DNA of 64,000 nucleotides from Roseiflexus sp. RS-1 (GTDB taxonomy: Bacteria; Chloroflexota; Chloroflexia; Chloroflexales; Roseiflexaceae): positions 5,331,501 through 5,395,500 of the forward strand of contig NC_009523.1 in the NCBI RefSeq assembly GCF_000016665.1, given 5' to 3'. Numbering within the stretch: position 1 is the stretch's first letter; the number at the start of each line of letters is the position of its first letter. Positions 1 to 8,625 of the stretch are shown here, one piece after another. Made by a program: the position numbers and the translations under genes. The notes under the pieces are model-generated. The model worked only from the letters and a program-made list of their open reading frames with translations, was not told the DNA's origin and ran no database searches.

Positions 1-1244
1 CGACTACCCCGCCGGGGAGCGCGCCCGCGCAAACATCGACACGACCGCTGACGCCAACGTTCTACCAATGGATCGTCGATCTCCATCCATCTATTCCACA
101 GGTCAACAGCACATTCGAGGGGTTGAACTTCCAGATCGCGCCGGTGCAGGGTTTTGGCATCGAACGCTTTGTCGCCGAGGCGAAGAACCAGGAAAGCACG
201 TGGGATGTCTATGTCGGTATGACACCGTTCGTCGAAATGAGCCAGTTGATCAAGGCGGATGTGATCGAACCGTGGGACGACTATATTCCCAAAGATGTGC
301 TTGACGACATTCTTCCGCCGATCCGCGAAGAGTGCACCGTGAATGGCAAACTCTACAGCTGGCCCTTCCTGCTCGACGTGATCGGCATGGCCTGGAACAG
401 CAATCTGACGGACAAGGCAGGCATTACGACCGTTCCGACGACCTGGGACGAATACCTGGCGAACGCGAAGCAGGTGGTCGACTCCGGCGCGGCGCCGTAT
501 GGCGCGACGTACGACGCGCGCGGGTGGCGCTCGCTGGCGCCATTCACCCATAGCCTGAGCACAAACGTCTACACGCCCGAAGGTTTGTTCGACTTTACCA
601 GCGAGCCAGCCGTCGAAGCGCTGATCCTGATGAAGAAGATCAAAGACCTGGCGAACCCCGATATTCTCAATGAAGGGACAACCGACGGCGGCGTGAACAA
701 CACCCCCGACGAAGGAGCATTTGCGGCGCAACAGGTTGCCTACTACACGAAGTATTTCAACGCACCGCTCCGTTTCGCCCAGACCGGCGGGTTCTCCGAC
801 AAGTTGCAAATGGCGGGTCTGCCGCGCTTTGCGAACAGTCAGGGTGGCACCGTCTTCTGGACGACCGGCGCATGTCTGTTCAAGTACGGCAAGAATAAGG
901 AAAAGGCGGTCGAGTATATGCGTGCGCTGACGTACAATCAGCAGATCTGGAAGGACTCGATCGCCGGATCGCCGACTGCGCATCCAGGTCAGTTGCCGCC
1001 GTATAAATCGATCTATGCTGAATGGGAGGCGAACAAGCCTGACTGGATGCAGCCGTTCGTGGCGCTGGTGCGGGAACAGTTCGAGCGTGCGCGCGCTATC
1101 ACGAACCATCCCTTTGGGTTGACGCAGTTCGTTATCGGGAAGCCGTTCTGGGAAGAATACCTCACCGGCAAGGAATCGGATCCGCGAGCGGCGTTGCAGA
1201 AGGCAAAGGACGCAGTGGCGGCGGAGATTGCGAAAGCCGGGTAG
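1..1244 (+). CDS. ABC transporter extracellular solute-binding protein, carbohydrate type (5' end outside window)
   Basis: The frame is open from the left edge of the window, so this is the C-terminal part of a longer protein whose start and lipoprotein or signal peptide lie outside. Residues such as FYQWIVDLHPSIPQV, WDVYVGMTPFVEM, the aromatic-rich region around FWTTGACLF and the run RALTYNQQIWKD match family 1 (MalE/UgpB-like) periplasmic sugar-binding proteins. It would capture the substrate outside the cell and pass it to the two permeases encoded immediately downstream. There is no ATPase gene in the visible part of the locus; in this family a shared MsmK/UgpC-type ATPase encoded elsewhere is common. 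The substrate cannot be read from the sequence. The family call is firm. Confidence 0.93.
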   Translation, partial: TTPPGSAPAQTSTRPLTPTFYQWIVDLHPSIPQVNSTFEGLNFQIAPVQGFGIERFVAEAKNQESTWDVYVGMTPFVEMSQLIKADVIEPWDDYIPKDVLDDILPPIREECTVNGKLYSWPFLLDVIGMAWNSNLTDKAGITTVPTTWDEYLANAKQVVDSGAAPYGATYDARGWRSLAPFTHSLSTNVYTPEGLFDFTSEPAVEALILMKKIKDLANPDILNEGTTDGGVNNTPDEGAFAAQQVAYYTKYFNAPLRFAQTGGFSDKLQMAGLPRFANSQGGTVFWTTGACLFKYGKNKEKAVEYMRALTYNQQIWKDSIAGSPTAHPGQLPPYKSIYAEWEANKPDWMQPFVALVREQFERARAITNHPFGLTQFVIGKPFWEEYLTGKESDPRAALQKAKDAVAAEIAKAG

Positions 1245-1246
1245 GA

Positions 1247-1327
1247 GCAGGTTGCAGGTTGCAGGTTGCAGGCGGGCATAACGCGCAGAGACGTTGCAGT
1301 GGAGGAACGTTGCATTGCAACGTCTCT
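1247..1327. repeat. heptamer repeat and competing hairpins between binding protein and permease
   Basis: The gap after the binding-protein stop starts with GCAGGTT repeated three and a half times (1247-1272). It is followed by a perfect 12-bp inverted repeat, AGAGACGTTGCA at 1287-1298 and its complement at 1316-1327. A second copy of ACGTTGCA at 1307-1314 can pair with the same right arm, so two hairpins are mutually exclusive. Such structures between a highly expressed binding protein and its membrane partners often set relative mRNA levels; that role here is inference. Confidence 0.7.
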
Positions 1328-1368
1328 ACGATCTCAAGGACGGATGGACGATCGTGGAAGAGGCGAGT

Positions 1369-2313
1369 ATGGCGACGGTAACTTCCAGGGTGGCAAGTGC
1401 AGCGCGCACGTGGCGTTCGACCTACCGGATGGCTGATTACGCCAACCTGCTGTTTCTTGTGCCGGCAACCTTCTTCTTTGTCGGCTGGCAGATCTATCCG
1501 ATCATCCGCGTCTTTGTTCTGAGTTTCACCGATTACAAGTATCTGGAACGCAATCCGCCGAACTTCGTTGGATTGCAGAACTATATCAACGCGCTCAATG
1601 ATCCGCTCTTTCATGTTGGCCTCCTGCGCGCGTTTGCATTTACCGCAGCGTTCGTTCCACTCACCATCCTGATCCCGCTGGTGCTGGCAGTGCTGATCGA
1701 CCGGGTGACCACGCCGTGGCTCTCGTCATTCTACCGGATTGTACTGCTCATTCCCGCTGTCATTCCCGGTCCGCTGGTGTTCGTGCTCTGGAAGTGGCTC
1801 TTCGATTTCCAGATCGGTCCGGTTAATACCATCCTGGTCGAGTGGCTGGGCATCTTCACCCGCCAGACGGCGCCGCAGTGGCTGGGCGGCACACCCCTGT
1901 CACTGCCAGCCGTGATCATCATGGAAGTCTGGTGGGGGCTTGGATACCACACTATGTTCTTTCTTGCCGGTCTTGCTGCCGTACCCAAAGACCTTTCCGA
2001 GCAGGCGCGCATCGACGGCGCGAGTGAATGGCAACTCTTCTGGCGCGTGATCGTTCCCCGTCTTTTACCGATCCTCTCGATCCTGGTCGTGTTACGCTTT
2101 GGCACCGCAATGTCGGTGATCGATGAGTATCTGATCTTCGGCGGTTTTCAGCGTACCTCGCCAACGTATACCTGGACGGTCTATATGTACGATCTGGCGT
2201 TCCGTATCGGCGACTGGTTGCAGGGATATGCTGCGGCGATTGGCTGGCTGGGGGCGCTGATCATGATGGTCTTTGTGGTCGGGATGCTCTACGTATTCCG
2301 GTCGCGCGATTAG
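1369..2313 (+). CDS. ABC sugar transporter permease (MalF/UgpA type)
   Basis: This 314-residue membrane protein is the first permease of the importer. It has a short basic N-terminus and about six hydrophobic helices starting with NLLFLVPATFFFVGW. The EAA loop that contacts the ATPase is visible as EQARIDGASEWQLFWRVIVP. I start it at the ATG preceded by GGAAGAGG; a TTG further upstream keeps the frame open but falls inside the hairpin region and has no convincing ribosome site. It sits between the binding protein and the second permease and ends 13 bases before the next start, so the three form one transport unit. Confidence 0.93.
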   Translation: MATVTSRVASAARTWRSTYRMADYANLLFLVPATFFFVGWQIYPIIRVFVLSFTDYKYLERNPPNFVGLQNYINALNDPLFHVGLLRAFAFTAAFVPLTILIPLVLAVLIDRVTTPWLSSFYRIVLLIPAVIPGPLVFVLWKWLFDFQIGPVNTILVEWLGIFTRQTAPQWLGGTPLSLPAVIIMEVWWGLGYHTMFFLAGLAAVPKDLSEQARIDGASEWQLFWRVIVPRLLPILSILVVLRFGTAMSVIDEYLIFGGFQRTSPTYTWTVYMYDLAFRIGDWLQGYAAAIGWLGALIMMVFVVGMLYVFRSRD

Positions 2314-2326
2314 TTGGAGGTGGTCT

Positions 2327-3187
2327 GTGGCTGCGGCAATTCAGCGCCATCGCCGGCGCCGTTTCCCAACCGGTCTCATCGCCCGACATGCGGTGATCAA
2401 CGTTTTTCTGGTCATCATCGTGCTGCCGCTGATCTGGGTGTTGCTGATGTCGGTAAAGTCGCTGCCAGAGTCGTACTCAACGAACTTCTGGCCCCGCCAA
2501 TTCGATTTCAGCCACTACGGGTTCGTGCTCACCCGCATTCAGACATTGCCGCAGAATATGTTCAACAGCATTTTTGTGACGCTGGCAACGGTTGCCATCA
2601 CAACCTTCTGCGCTATTCTCGGCGGCTATGCGCTGGTGCATGTGAAGTTGCCCGGACGGATGCTGTTGATCTGGCTGTTGATCGCATCGCTCTTCTTCCC
2701 GACGCGCCTGCTCTCGCTGATCTCGATCTATGAGATTCAGCGTCAGTTGGGGTTGCTCAACACGGTCGTCGGTTTGATCTTTCCCTATGTGACGCTGAAC
2801 CTGGCGGTCAGCGTCCTGATCATGCGCGGGATCTTCGAGCAGTTGCCGCACGAACTGGTCGAGGCAAGCCGTATGGATGGGTGCGGACCGTGGCGCACCC
2901 TATTTCTGGTGCTCCTGCCGCTCCTGCTCAACGGCATTGTCGTCGTGTCCATGGTCAACTTCGTCGGTGTGTGGGGCGAGTACCTGCTGGCAGTCACCCT
3001 GACGAACGATCAGGCGACGCGCACCCTGCCGGTTGTGCTGGCTTCGGCGCACTCCGGCATGGGGCAGTGGGCGTATCCGCGCATCGCTGCGGTGTATGTG
3101 ATTGCCGTGACTCCTGGTATCATTATCTTCGCCCTCTTCCAGCGTCTCTATTTCAAAGGGTTGACCGAGGGGGCGATCAAGTTGTGA
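2327..3187 (+). CDS. ABC sugar transporter permease (MalG/UgpE type)
   Basis: This is the second membrane subunit, 286 residues, with six predicted helices. The family EAA loop reads VEASRMDGCGPWRTLFLVLLP. The start is taken at a GTG directly behind TTGGAGGTGG; the reading frame is open further upstream into the previous gene but that part is not permease-like. Family knowledge: MalF/MalG pairs form the heterodimeric channel of carbohydrate importers. The next gene starts 14 bases downstream with a ribosome site overlapping the end of this one, so co-transcription with the enzymes that follow is likely, linking transport to their metabolism. Confidence 0.93.
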   Translation: MAAAIQRHRRRRFPTGLIARHAVINVFLVIIVLPLIWVLLMSVKSLPESYSTNFWPRQFDFSHYGFVLTRIQTLPQNMFNSIFVTLATVAITTFCAILGGYALVHVKLPGRMLLIWLLIASLFFPTRLLSLISIYEIQRQLGLLNTVVGLIFPYVTLNLAVSVLIMRGIFEQLPHELVEASRMDGCGPWRTLFLVLLPLLLNGIVVVSMVNFVGVWGEYLLAVTLTNDQATRTLPVVLASAHSGMGQWAYPRIAAVYVIAVTPGIIIFALFQRLYFKGLTEGAIKL

Positions 3188-3200
3188 AAGGGAGCGTGTC

Positions 3201-3941
3201 ATGCACCTGGTCAATCATCCTTCTGGCGGGTTTGCGTTTTTGCCCGGCGGTCCCCCCTATTCCGCCGGTGTCGTTGCGCTACCGGGGTTCGAGATTGTGC
3301 GGGCGACATTGCAGCGTCCCTTGCCGTATCGCGCCGGTTTCGCCCTGATCGACCGCTATCTCGCAACGGTCGGACGACCGGCGACTGCGCTGTGCGCCAT
3401 CGAACTCCGTTCCCCGAAGCCGTGGAGCATGGAAGACTTCCGTGCATTCAACGCTGAGTATCGCATCGAGTTGCAAACGCGCGGCATTCTGCTCGATGAG
3501 GTGAACCCGGTGGCGCGCACCAATGTCGCGCCTGCCTATCTCCCGCCTGAAGAACCGTCGCTCTATGCCTTCTCCTATACCGTGCCAGCAGCCACGACCG
3601 GTCGCACGTTCGTGATTGCTGGCGCCGGCGATCTTGACGAGCACGGGATTATTGCCGAAGGTCAGACGTCACCGGAGGCAATGCGCACGAAAGCGTCGTT
3701 TGTGATGCGCGTGATGCTGCAACGCCTGGCTGCGCTGGGATGCGGCATCGATGATGTGACCGATATGACGGTCTATTCGGTTCACTCGCCGCTCGATTTT
3801 CTGACCGATATCCTGCTTTCGCCGCTCGGCGTCGCCGCAGTGCATGCCTTCCACTGGTACTACAGCCGTCCGCCGATTGCCGGTCTGGAGTTTGAGGTTG
3901 ATATGCGCGGCGTGCGCCAGGAGTTGCGCATATGGGAATAG
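3201..3941 (+). CDS. RidA-superfamily protein resembling CnbZ-type aminomuconate deaminases
   Basis: The 246-residue soluble protein carries features I associate with the CnbZ branch of the YjgF/RidA superfamily: FLPGG then a YSAGVVALPGFEI start, the ELRSPKPWSMEDFRAFN block, NPVARTNV, and FSYTVPA in the middle. Members act on enamine/imine or aminomuconate-type compounds as deaminases. Here the gene lies inside a carbohydrate-type importer operon rather than an aromatic degradation locus, so the true substrate may be an amino or imino sugar derivative; that is inference. It ends 11 bases before the next start. No signal peptide is seen. The superfamily call is fairly firm and the reaction is not established. 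Confidence 0.7.
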   Translation: MHLVNHPSGGFAFLPGGPPYSAGVVALPGFEIVRATLQRPLPYRAGFALIDRYLATVGRPATALCAIELRSPKPWSMEDFRAFNAEYRIELQTRGILLDEVNPVARTNVAPAYLPPEEPSLYAFSYTVPAATTGRTFVIAGAGDLDEHGIIAEGQTSPEAMRTKASFVMRVMLQRLAALGCGIDDVTDMTVYSVHSPLDFLTDILLSPLGVAAVHAFHWYYSRPPIAGLEFEVDMRGVRQELRIWE

Positions 3942-3952
3942 GAGAGGCGACG

Positions 3953-4597
3953 ATGCCCGATCTACCGTACCACGCTGTCCCGCACGTTCCAGCACACTGG
4001 TCAGCTGGCAGCGATCCCTTCTCGTGGGAGTGGATTACGCTGCCAGCAATAACGCCATTCATCCTGGCTGATGGAAGCGGACCTGCCACCCAGCAGACGG
4101 TTGTACGTCTTGGGTACGATGCGGACGCGCTGTATGTTCGTTTCGACTGTGACGACTGCGACATCTGGGGGACATATTGCGAGCGCGACGATCCGATCTA
4201 CGATGAAGAAGCGGTCGAACTGTTCATCAGCCCCGGCAAGGAAACGCCGGTAGACTATTTCGAGTTTGAGATCAGTCCGAATGGCATCTTCTTCGATGCA
4301 CGGATCAGCAACCCGGACGAGCGACGCGCCACGTTGCGCGTCGATACGGCATGGAACGCTGATGCGCGCTGGTGGGCGCGCCGTGAGGACGCTGTGGGGC
4401 GCTGGACGGCGATTCTGGCGTTGCCCTGGCGCTGCCTGACGTGTGAGCCGCTTCCGTCGCTCTGGCGCGCCAATTTTTTTCGGATCGAACGTCCGCGCGA
4501 TGGAGAACCGGAGTTCAGTTGCTGGTCGCCAACATACACAACGCCTGCCGATTTTCACAAACCCTCCTGCTTCGGGTATCTGATGCTCGCAGAATAA
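3953..4597 (+). CDS. stand-alone CBM9-like carbohydrate-binding protein
   Basis: The protein is 214 residues and appears to consist only of a family 9-like carbohydrate-binding (DOMON-related) beta-sandwich. Diagnostic stretches are VVRLGYDADALYVRFDCDD, EEAVELFISPG, DYFEFEISPNGIFFDARISN, WRANFFRIERP and the closing WSPTYTTPADFHKPSCFG. In the family these aromatic and acidic residues line the sugar and calcium sites. It has no signal peptide and no catalytic domain, so it is predicted to be cytosolic, which is odd for a carbohydrate-binding module. I start at the ATG behind AGGAGAGGCGACG; an in-frame ATG seven codons upstream overlaps the previous stop. Its place between the RidA-like protein and the SDR suggests a role with the imported substrate. 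Confidence 0.78.
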   Translation: MPDLPYHAVPHVPAHWSAGSDPFSWEWITLPAITPFILADGSGPATQQTVVRLGYDADALYVRFDCDDCDIWGTYCERDDPIYDEEAVELFISPGKETPVDYFEFEISPNGIFFDARISNPDERRATLRVDTAWNADARWWARREDAVGRWTAILALPWRCLTCEPLPSLWRANFFRIERPRDGEPEFSCWSPTYTTPADFHKPSCFGYLMLAE

Positions 4598-4616
4598 CAC
4601 GGTGAGAGGATTCGCA

Positions 4617-5399
4617 ATGCAGCGATTGAAGGATAAAGTTGCGCTCATCACCGGTGCAGCGCGTGGCATTGGTCGGGGGATTGCGCTCTGCATGGCGGAA
4701 GAGGGCGCCGACGTCGTGCTCAACGATTTGCCGCCCGACGCTCCGGGGGTGGTCGATGCCCGCGCCACCGCCGCCGACATCGAGGCAATCGGTCGGCGTG
4801 CGCTGGTGGTGTACGGCGATGTGGCGGATCGGGATGCCGTCGATCAGGTGTTCGCCGCAGCCATCGAGCAGTTTGGACGGGTCGATATTGCGGTTGCCAA
4901 TGCTGCGTTTTCAATCCGGGAACTCGTGGTGGAGGCGCAGTGGGAGCATGTGCTGCGCACCATCGAGGTGACGCAGTTCGGCGTCTTTCACACCTGCCAG
5001 GCGGCGGCGCGCCACATGGTCGCGCGCGGCGGTCCTGGCAAAATCATCATTATTGGTTCGATCCTGGCGCAGATTCCGCTGCCGACCAGCGCAGCGTACA
5101 ACATGGCAAAAGCGGCGGTCAACCACCTGGCATCGACAATGGCGGCGGAACTGGCGCCGTACCGCATCAATGTGAATGTCATCAATCCAGGGCATATCGA
5201 CACCCCCGGCGAACGCAAATTCGCCACCGAGGAAGAGTTGCAGCGTGCAGCGCAGCAGATACCATGGGGACGCCTGGGAACGCCGCACGATATTGGTCGT
5301 GCGGCGGTGTTTCTTGCCAGCGACGATGCCGATTACATCACCGGCAGCGCCCTTTGCGTCGATGGCGGGTACCGGGTGGGGATGCGGTTGTACGGATGA
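4617..5399 (+). CDS. short-chain dehydrogenase/reductase (SDR family)
   Basis: This 260-residue protein is a classical SDR. It shows the Rossmann nucleotide motif TGAARGIG near the N-terminus, the NAA motif (VANAAF), the catalytic serine in IIGSILAQ and the YxxxK pair in AAYNMAK. It ends with the usual DDADYITGSALCVDGGY region that builds the substrate pocket. It should catalyse an NAD(P)-dependent oxidation or reduction of an alcohol or ketone group. As the last gene of the importer operon it is a candidate for the first metabolic step on the imported compound. The start is the ATG preceded by GAGAGGA; a GTG five codons upstream is less likely. Confidence 0.9.
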   Translation: MQRLKDKVALITGAARGIGRGIALCMAEEGADVVLNDLPPDAPGVVDARATAADIEAIGRRALVVYGDVADRDAVDQVFAAAIEQFGRVDIAVANAAFSIRELVVEAQWEHVLRTIEVTQFGVFHTCQAAARHMVARGGPGKIIIIGSILAQIPLPTSAAYNMAKAAVNHLASTMAAELAPYRINVNVINPGHIDTPGERKFATEEELQRAAQQIPWGRLGTPHDIGRAAVFLASDDADYITGSALCVDGGYRVGMRLYG

Positions 5400-5429
5400 G
5401 GTGACGGCGCTGCGAACATTCGCTGCAAT

Positions 5430-6617
5430 TCAACCCTGATCGAGGATGCGCCGCTGATGCTCCGGCAAAATCGCCCAGATCGCCGGTGCGCGTTCCGCCC
5501 GCTGCGGCAGCACTTGCCCATCAACGATCGTCATCGTGCAGACCAGGCGCCGGTTGCCAGCGCGCGGATTCATCTCGACATCGTAGAATGTCACGTCCGC
5601 TTCTTCAAGGCGAAAGAGCGCCACATCCGCTGGCACCCCAGGCTGCAATGTTCCGAGTTCCGGTTTCCCGATCGCCAGCGCCGGTCGGCGGGTTGCCCGG
5701 TCGATGATATCGGGGAGCGACATGCCCAGATTGAGAAACTTTGAGAGTGTCGTTGGCAGATCGAACATTGGTCCCTGCACACTGAGTTGATGAATGTCGC
5801 TGCTGATAATGTCGGGCAGCAGCCCTTCCGCCAGTGCTGCTTCAGCCACCCGATAACTGAACGACCCGGTTCCGTGCCCGATGTCGAGCAGCACGCCACG
5901 CTCCTGCAGCGTGCGTGCAACCGGGGAGAGGCGTCCGTCGTCGGTGAGCAGGCGATGCGTGCCGCCGGTGAAGCAATGGGTCAGAATGTCACCGGGGCGC
6001 AGGAGCGCAACAATCTCGTCAAGCGCCGGCGGAGCGTTGCCGATATGCACCATTAGCGGCAGCGCCACCCGGTCGGCGAGGGTGCGCGCCAGTTCCAGCG
6101 GGCGGATGCCGACGCCGCGCGTGGTGTTGTGATCGATGCGCGCCTTGATCCCGACGAGCATATCGCGATTCTCTTCGATCGTCCTGGCTGCCAGATCGAT
6201 GTCGCAATAATCGAGATTGGCGAACTCCCAGGTTGGCGCAATCAGCCCGATCGCTGACAGGTTGAGAAACGCGAATATGCGCACCCGGCTGGCATTGCAG
6301 ATGAAGTGGCGAAAGCCGGGGAAACTGTACGCGCCAGCGCTGCCAGCATCCACCCAGGTGGTCACCCCGCTGCGCGCCGCAACCGGGTCGGCTTCAATTC
6401 CCCAGTAGGTAACGCCCCAGTAGACATGGGTATGCAGATCGACCAGTCCAGGCGTCACAATCTGACCGGTCGCGTCGATCACAGCGCGCGCCTGCGCCGG
6501 ATCGATGGACTCCGCCACCGCCGCAATGCGTCCACCGCTGATCGCAACGTCGAAGGGAGCGTTGCGATGGTTTGCCGGGTCGATCACATGCCCGCCGCGA
6601 ATGAGAAGGTCGTACAT
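5430..6617 (-). CDS. amidohydrolase/deacetylase-family metallohydrolase (EF_0837-like)
   Basis: The 395-residue enzyme belongs to the amidohydrolase superfamily. Visible metal-site elements are DLHTHVYWG after the N-terminal beta-domain (LLIRGGHVIDP), the KARIDHNTTRGVG segment that should contain the bridging lysine, HIGNAPP, LTHCFTGG and the late SSDIHQLS aspartate. This pattern fits the EF_0837/AHA_3915 group, where characterised members deacetylate or hydrolyse N-acyl compounds. It is encoded convergently to the importer operon, only 30 bases from the SDR stop, and has its own upstream region, so it may belong to the same catabolic process without being in the same transcript. The substrate is unknown. 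Confidence 0.85.
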   Translation of the reverse strand: MYDLLIRGGHVIDPANHRNAPFDVAISGGRIAAVAESIDPAQARAVIDATGQIVTPGLVDLHTHVYWGVTYWGIEADPVAARSGVTTWVDAGSAGAYSFPGFRHFICNASRVRIFAFLNLSAIGLIAPTWEFANLDYCDIDLAARTIEENRDMLVGIKARIDHNTTRGVGIRPLELARTLADRVALPLMVHIGNAPPALDEIVALLRPGDILTHCFTGGTHRLLTDDGRLSPVARTLQERGVLLDIGHGTGSFSYRVAEAALAEGLLPDIISSDIHQLSVQGPMFDLPTTLSKFLNLGMSLPDIIDRATRRPALAIGKPELGTLQPGVPADVALFRLEEADVTFYDVEMNPRAGNRRLVCTMTIVDGQVLPQRAERAPAIWAILPEHQRRILDQG

Positions 6618-6657
6618 ATGTTGCTCACTGCCATGCTGAAGGAAACCGTGGGGCGCT

Positions 6658-6686
6658 ATTATCTATGGAAAGGCGCAGGAATGCAA
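6658..6686 (-). promoter_or_regulatory. putative sigma70-type promoter for the amidohydrolase
   Basis: On the minus strand TTGCAT and GATAAT are spaced by 17 bases, about 40 bases before the amidohydrolase ATG. The -10 box matches the consensus in five of six positions, the -35 box in three. It lies in the roughly 200-base divergent gap before the ABC-2 operon. Confidence 0.33.
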
Positions 6687-6821
6687 CTATCGCCCGTTGT
6701 CACTATGACCTTCGTCACATTGCGGCATCCCCCTTCTCGCACATTTTCACAATCTATCCTCCCGCACTTCACCGATCACCGGTTTCGCGCTACGCTGAGA
6801 GCGAACGAACAGGAGGCTGCC

Positions 6822-7760
6822 ATGAGCGAACTGGCGATTGACATACGTGATGTGCGCGCGCACTATGGCAAAGGGCAACGGCGCGTCGAGGCGCTGAAGG
6901 GCGTTTCTCTGGACGTGCAGCGCGGCGACATCTTTGGTCTGCTCGGACCCAATGGCGCAGGCAAGACGACGCTGCTCTCGTGCATCGAGGGCTTGCATCG
7001 CCCGGATACCGGCGCCATCGTCGTCGCTGGCATCGATGTGCTGCGCGATCCGCAACGCGCCCGGCGCAAACTGGGCATTCAACTCCAGAGCACTGCGCTG
7101 ATCGACGGATTGACTGCGACCGAACTCATCGAAGTCTACGCTGCGCTCTACGAAGTCTACCCATCGCGCAGCAGGATACTGGAACTGCTGGAACAGTTCG
7201 CCCTTGTTGATCAGGCGCACCGGCGGGCGAAACAGATGTCGGGCGGGCAGCAGCAGCGTCTGGCGCTGGCAATCGCACTGTCCACCAACCCGGAAATTGT
7301 GTTGCTCGACGAACCGACTGGATCGCTCGATCCGGCTGCGCGCCGCGAAGTCTGGCGCATGATCCGCACACTGAAGGATCAGGGGCGCACGATTGTGATC
7401 ACAACGCACAGTATGGACGAAGCGGAGTCGCTGTGCGGGCGCGTAGCGATCTTAGATGAGGGGCGCATCGTGGCGTGCGACTCGCCGCACCGCTTGATCG
7501 CCGCAGCCGACGTGCGACCGGTGCTGAAAGCAACGGTTGATCTGCCGCTGGACGCCCTTCCGCCATTGACTGGCGCACTGGAGATGCGCTACGTCGGCGA
7601 ACGACTCGAAATCGAGACGGCAAATCCTGAAGCCACGCTGCAGGCGCTCTACATGGCGGCGCAACAGTACGGACGGTTGGTGCGCGATATTACTGTGCGC
7701 CAGCCTAACCTGGAAGATGTGTACCTCAAATTGACAGGAAGGAGCCTGAGCCAGCTATGA
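6822..7760 (+). CDS. ABC-2 type exporter, ATP-binding protein
   Basis: This 312-residue ATPase has a Walker A site GPNGAGKTT, the ABC signature MSGGQQQRLALA, Walker B IVLLDEPTGSLDP and the switch histidine in ITTHSMDEAE. The C-terminal about 80 residues after the nucleotide domain match the extension seen in CcmA/DrrA-like exporter ATPases. I start at the ATG directly behind AGGAGGCTGCC; a long upstream in-frame extension crosses the intergenic region and is antisense to the amidohydrolase, so it is rejected. The stop overlaps the permease start by four bases. The pair probably exports a lipid, drug or peptide. Confidence 0.93.
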   Translation: MSELAIDIRDVRAHYGKGQRRVEALKGVSLDVQRGDIFGLLGPNGAGKTTLLSCIEGLHRPDTGAIVVAGIDVLRDPQRARRKLGIQLQSTALIDGLTATELIEVYAALYEVYPSRSRILELLEQFALVDQAHRRAKQMSGGQQQRLALAIALSTNPEIVLLDEPTGSLDPAARREVWRMIRTLKDQGRTIVITTHSMDEAESLCGRVAILDEGRIVACDSPHRLIAAADVRPVLKATVDLPLDALPPLTGALEMRYVGERLEIETANPEATLQALYMAAQQYGRLVRDITVRQPNLEDVYLKLTGRSLSQL

Positions 7761-8506
7761 AACGCTTTTTCATCCTCGCAAGAGCGCTGATGCTGTCGTA
7801 TGCGCGTGAACCAATGGTCGTATTCTGGAACCTGGTCTTCCCGGTGTTCCTGCTGGTCATCTATCGCTTTGTTTTCGGCGGGACGGATGTTGATGGCGCC
7901 ACATTCATGCAGTGGGTCGTACCGGGTATTGTCGTGCTGAATATTCTATCGTTCGGCATGCTCGGCGGTTCTGCATTTATGACCAACATGCGCGCAACCG
8001 GCGTGTTATGGCGCTTAAAGGCGACGCCAACACCTGCGGCATACCTCGTGGGCGCATTCATGATCGTCAATGTGGTGATGTGTCTTGCACAGACGGCGCT
8101 GGTTATGGGGTTCGCCGCCATCGCATTTGGCTGGAGCGTCCCGTTCGACCGATTGATCCTGAGTCTGCCGATGATCCTGCTGGCGGTGATTGTCTCGGTG
8201 GCGCTGGGGCAATGCATCAGCAGTCTGTCGCCCGATCAGAAAATCGCCATTGCTGTCGGGCAATTGCTGTACTTCATACAGTTGTTCATCGCCGGGCTGG
8301 TCATTCCTGTCACGAATATGCCGGAATGGCTGCAAAGAGCGGCGCGTCTTCTGCCCGCCTACGCCGTCGGCGATCTGGTGCGAGCGCCATTGATCACCGG
8401 CGACCTGGGTGGAGATGGAGCGCGCAACCTGGCGCTCGCCATCGGCTATACCCTGGCGGCGGGCATCCTGGCGGTTCGCTTTTTCCGCTGGCAGGGAAGC
8501 AGGTGA
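7757..8506 (+). CDS. ABC-2 type transporter permease
   Basis: The 249-residue integral membrane protein is the channel partner of the ATPase before it, with ATGA translational coupling. It shows six hydrophobic segments, beginning with VVFWNLVFPVFLLVIYRFVF, and the ABC-2 family stretch LYFIQLFIAGLVIPVTNMPEWLQRAARLLPAYAVGDLVR. This architecture is that of the DrrB/NodJ type. A two-component system follows 120 bases downstream, an arrangement seen for exporters that answer membrane or antibiotic stress; the link is inferred from position only. Confidence 0.92.
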   Translation: MKRFFILARALMLSYAREPMVVFWNLVFPVFLLVIYRFVFGGTDVDGATFMQWVVPGIVVLNILSFGMLGGSAFMTNMRATGVLWRLKATPTPAAYLVGAFMIVNVVMCLAQTALVMGFAAIAFGWSVPFDRLILSLPMILLAVIVSVALGQCISSLSPDQKIAIAVGQLLYFIQLFIAGLVIPVTNMPEWLQRAARLLPAYAVGDLVRAPLITGDLGGDGARNLALAIGYTLAAGILAVRFFRWQGSR

Positions 8507-8541
8507 AAAGGTTGCAGGTGGAAGATGGGAATGTTAGACGT

Positions 8542-8577
8542 GGACGCCCGACGCAGGACTGCGACGTTGGGGCGTCC
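8542..8577 (+). terminator. stem-loop after the ABC-2 operon
   Basis: GGACGCCC at 8542-8549 pairs with GGGCGTCC at 8570-8577, and an inner CGCAG/CTGCG can pair within the loop. It lies in the gap between the exporter and the sensor kinase. There is no T tract, so it may be a repeat-type hairpin or a weak terminator. Confidence 0.4.
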
Positions 8578-8625
8578 GCAAGGGATCGGTTGCAGGCAGG
8601 CTGATCGTGGTGTAGGATTCTGGCT

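Noticed and set aside
6306-6821. N-terminal extension of the ABC-2 ATPase
   Set aside because: It would be antisense to the amidohydrolase gene and cross the intergenic promoter region; a strong AGGAGG precedes the internal ATG, and the protein from there has normal family length.
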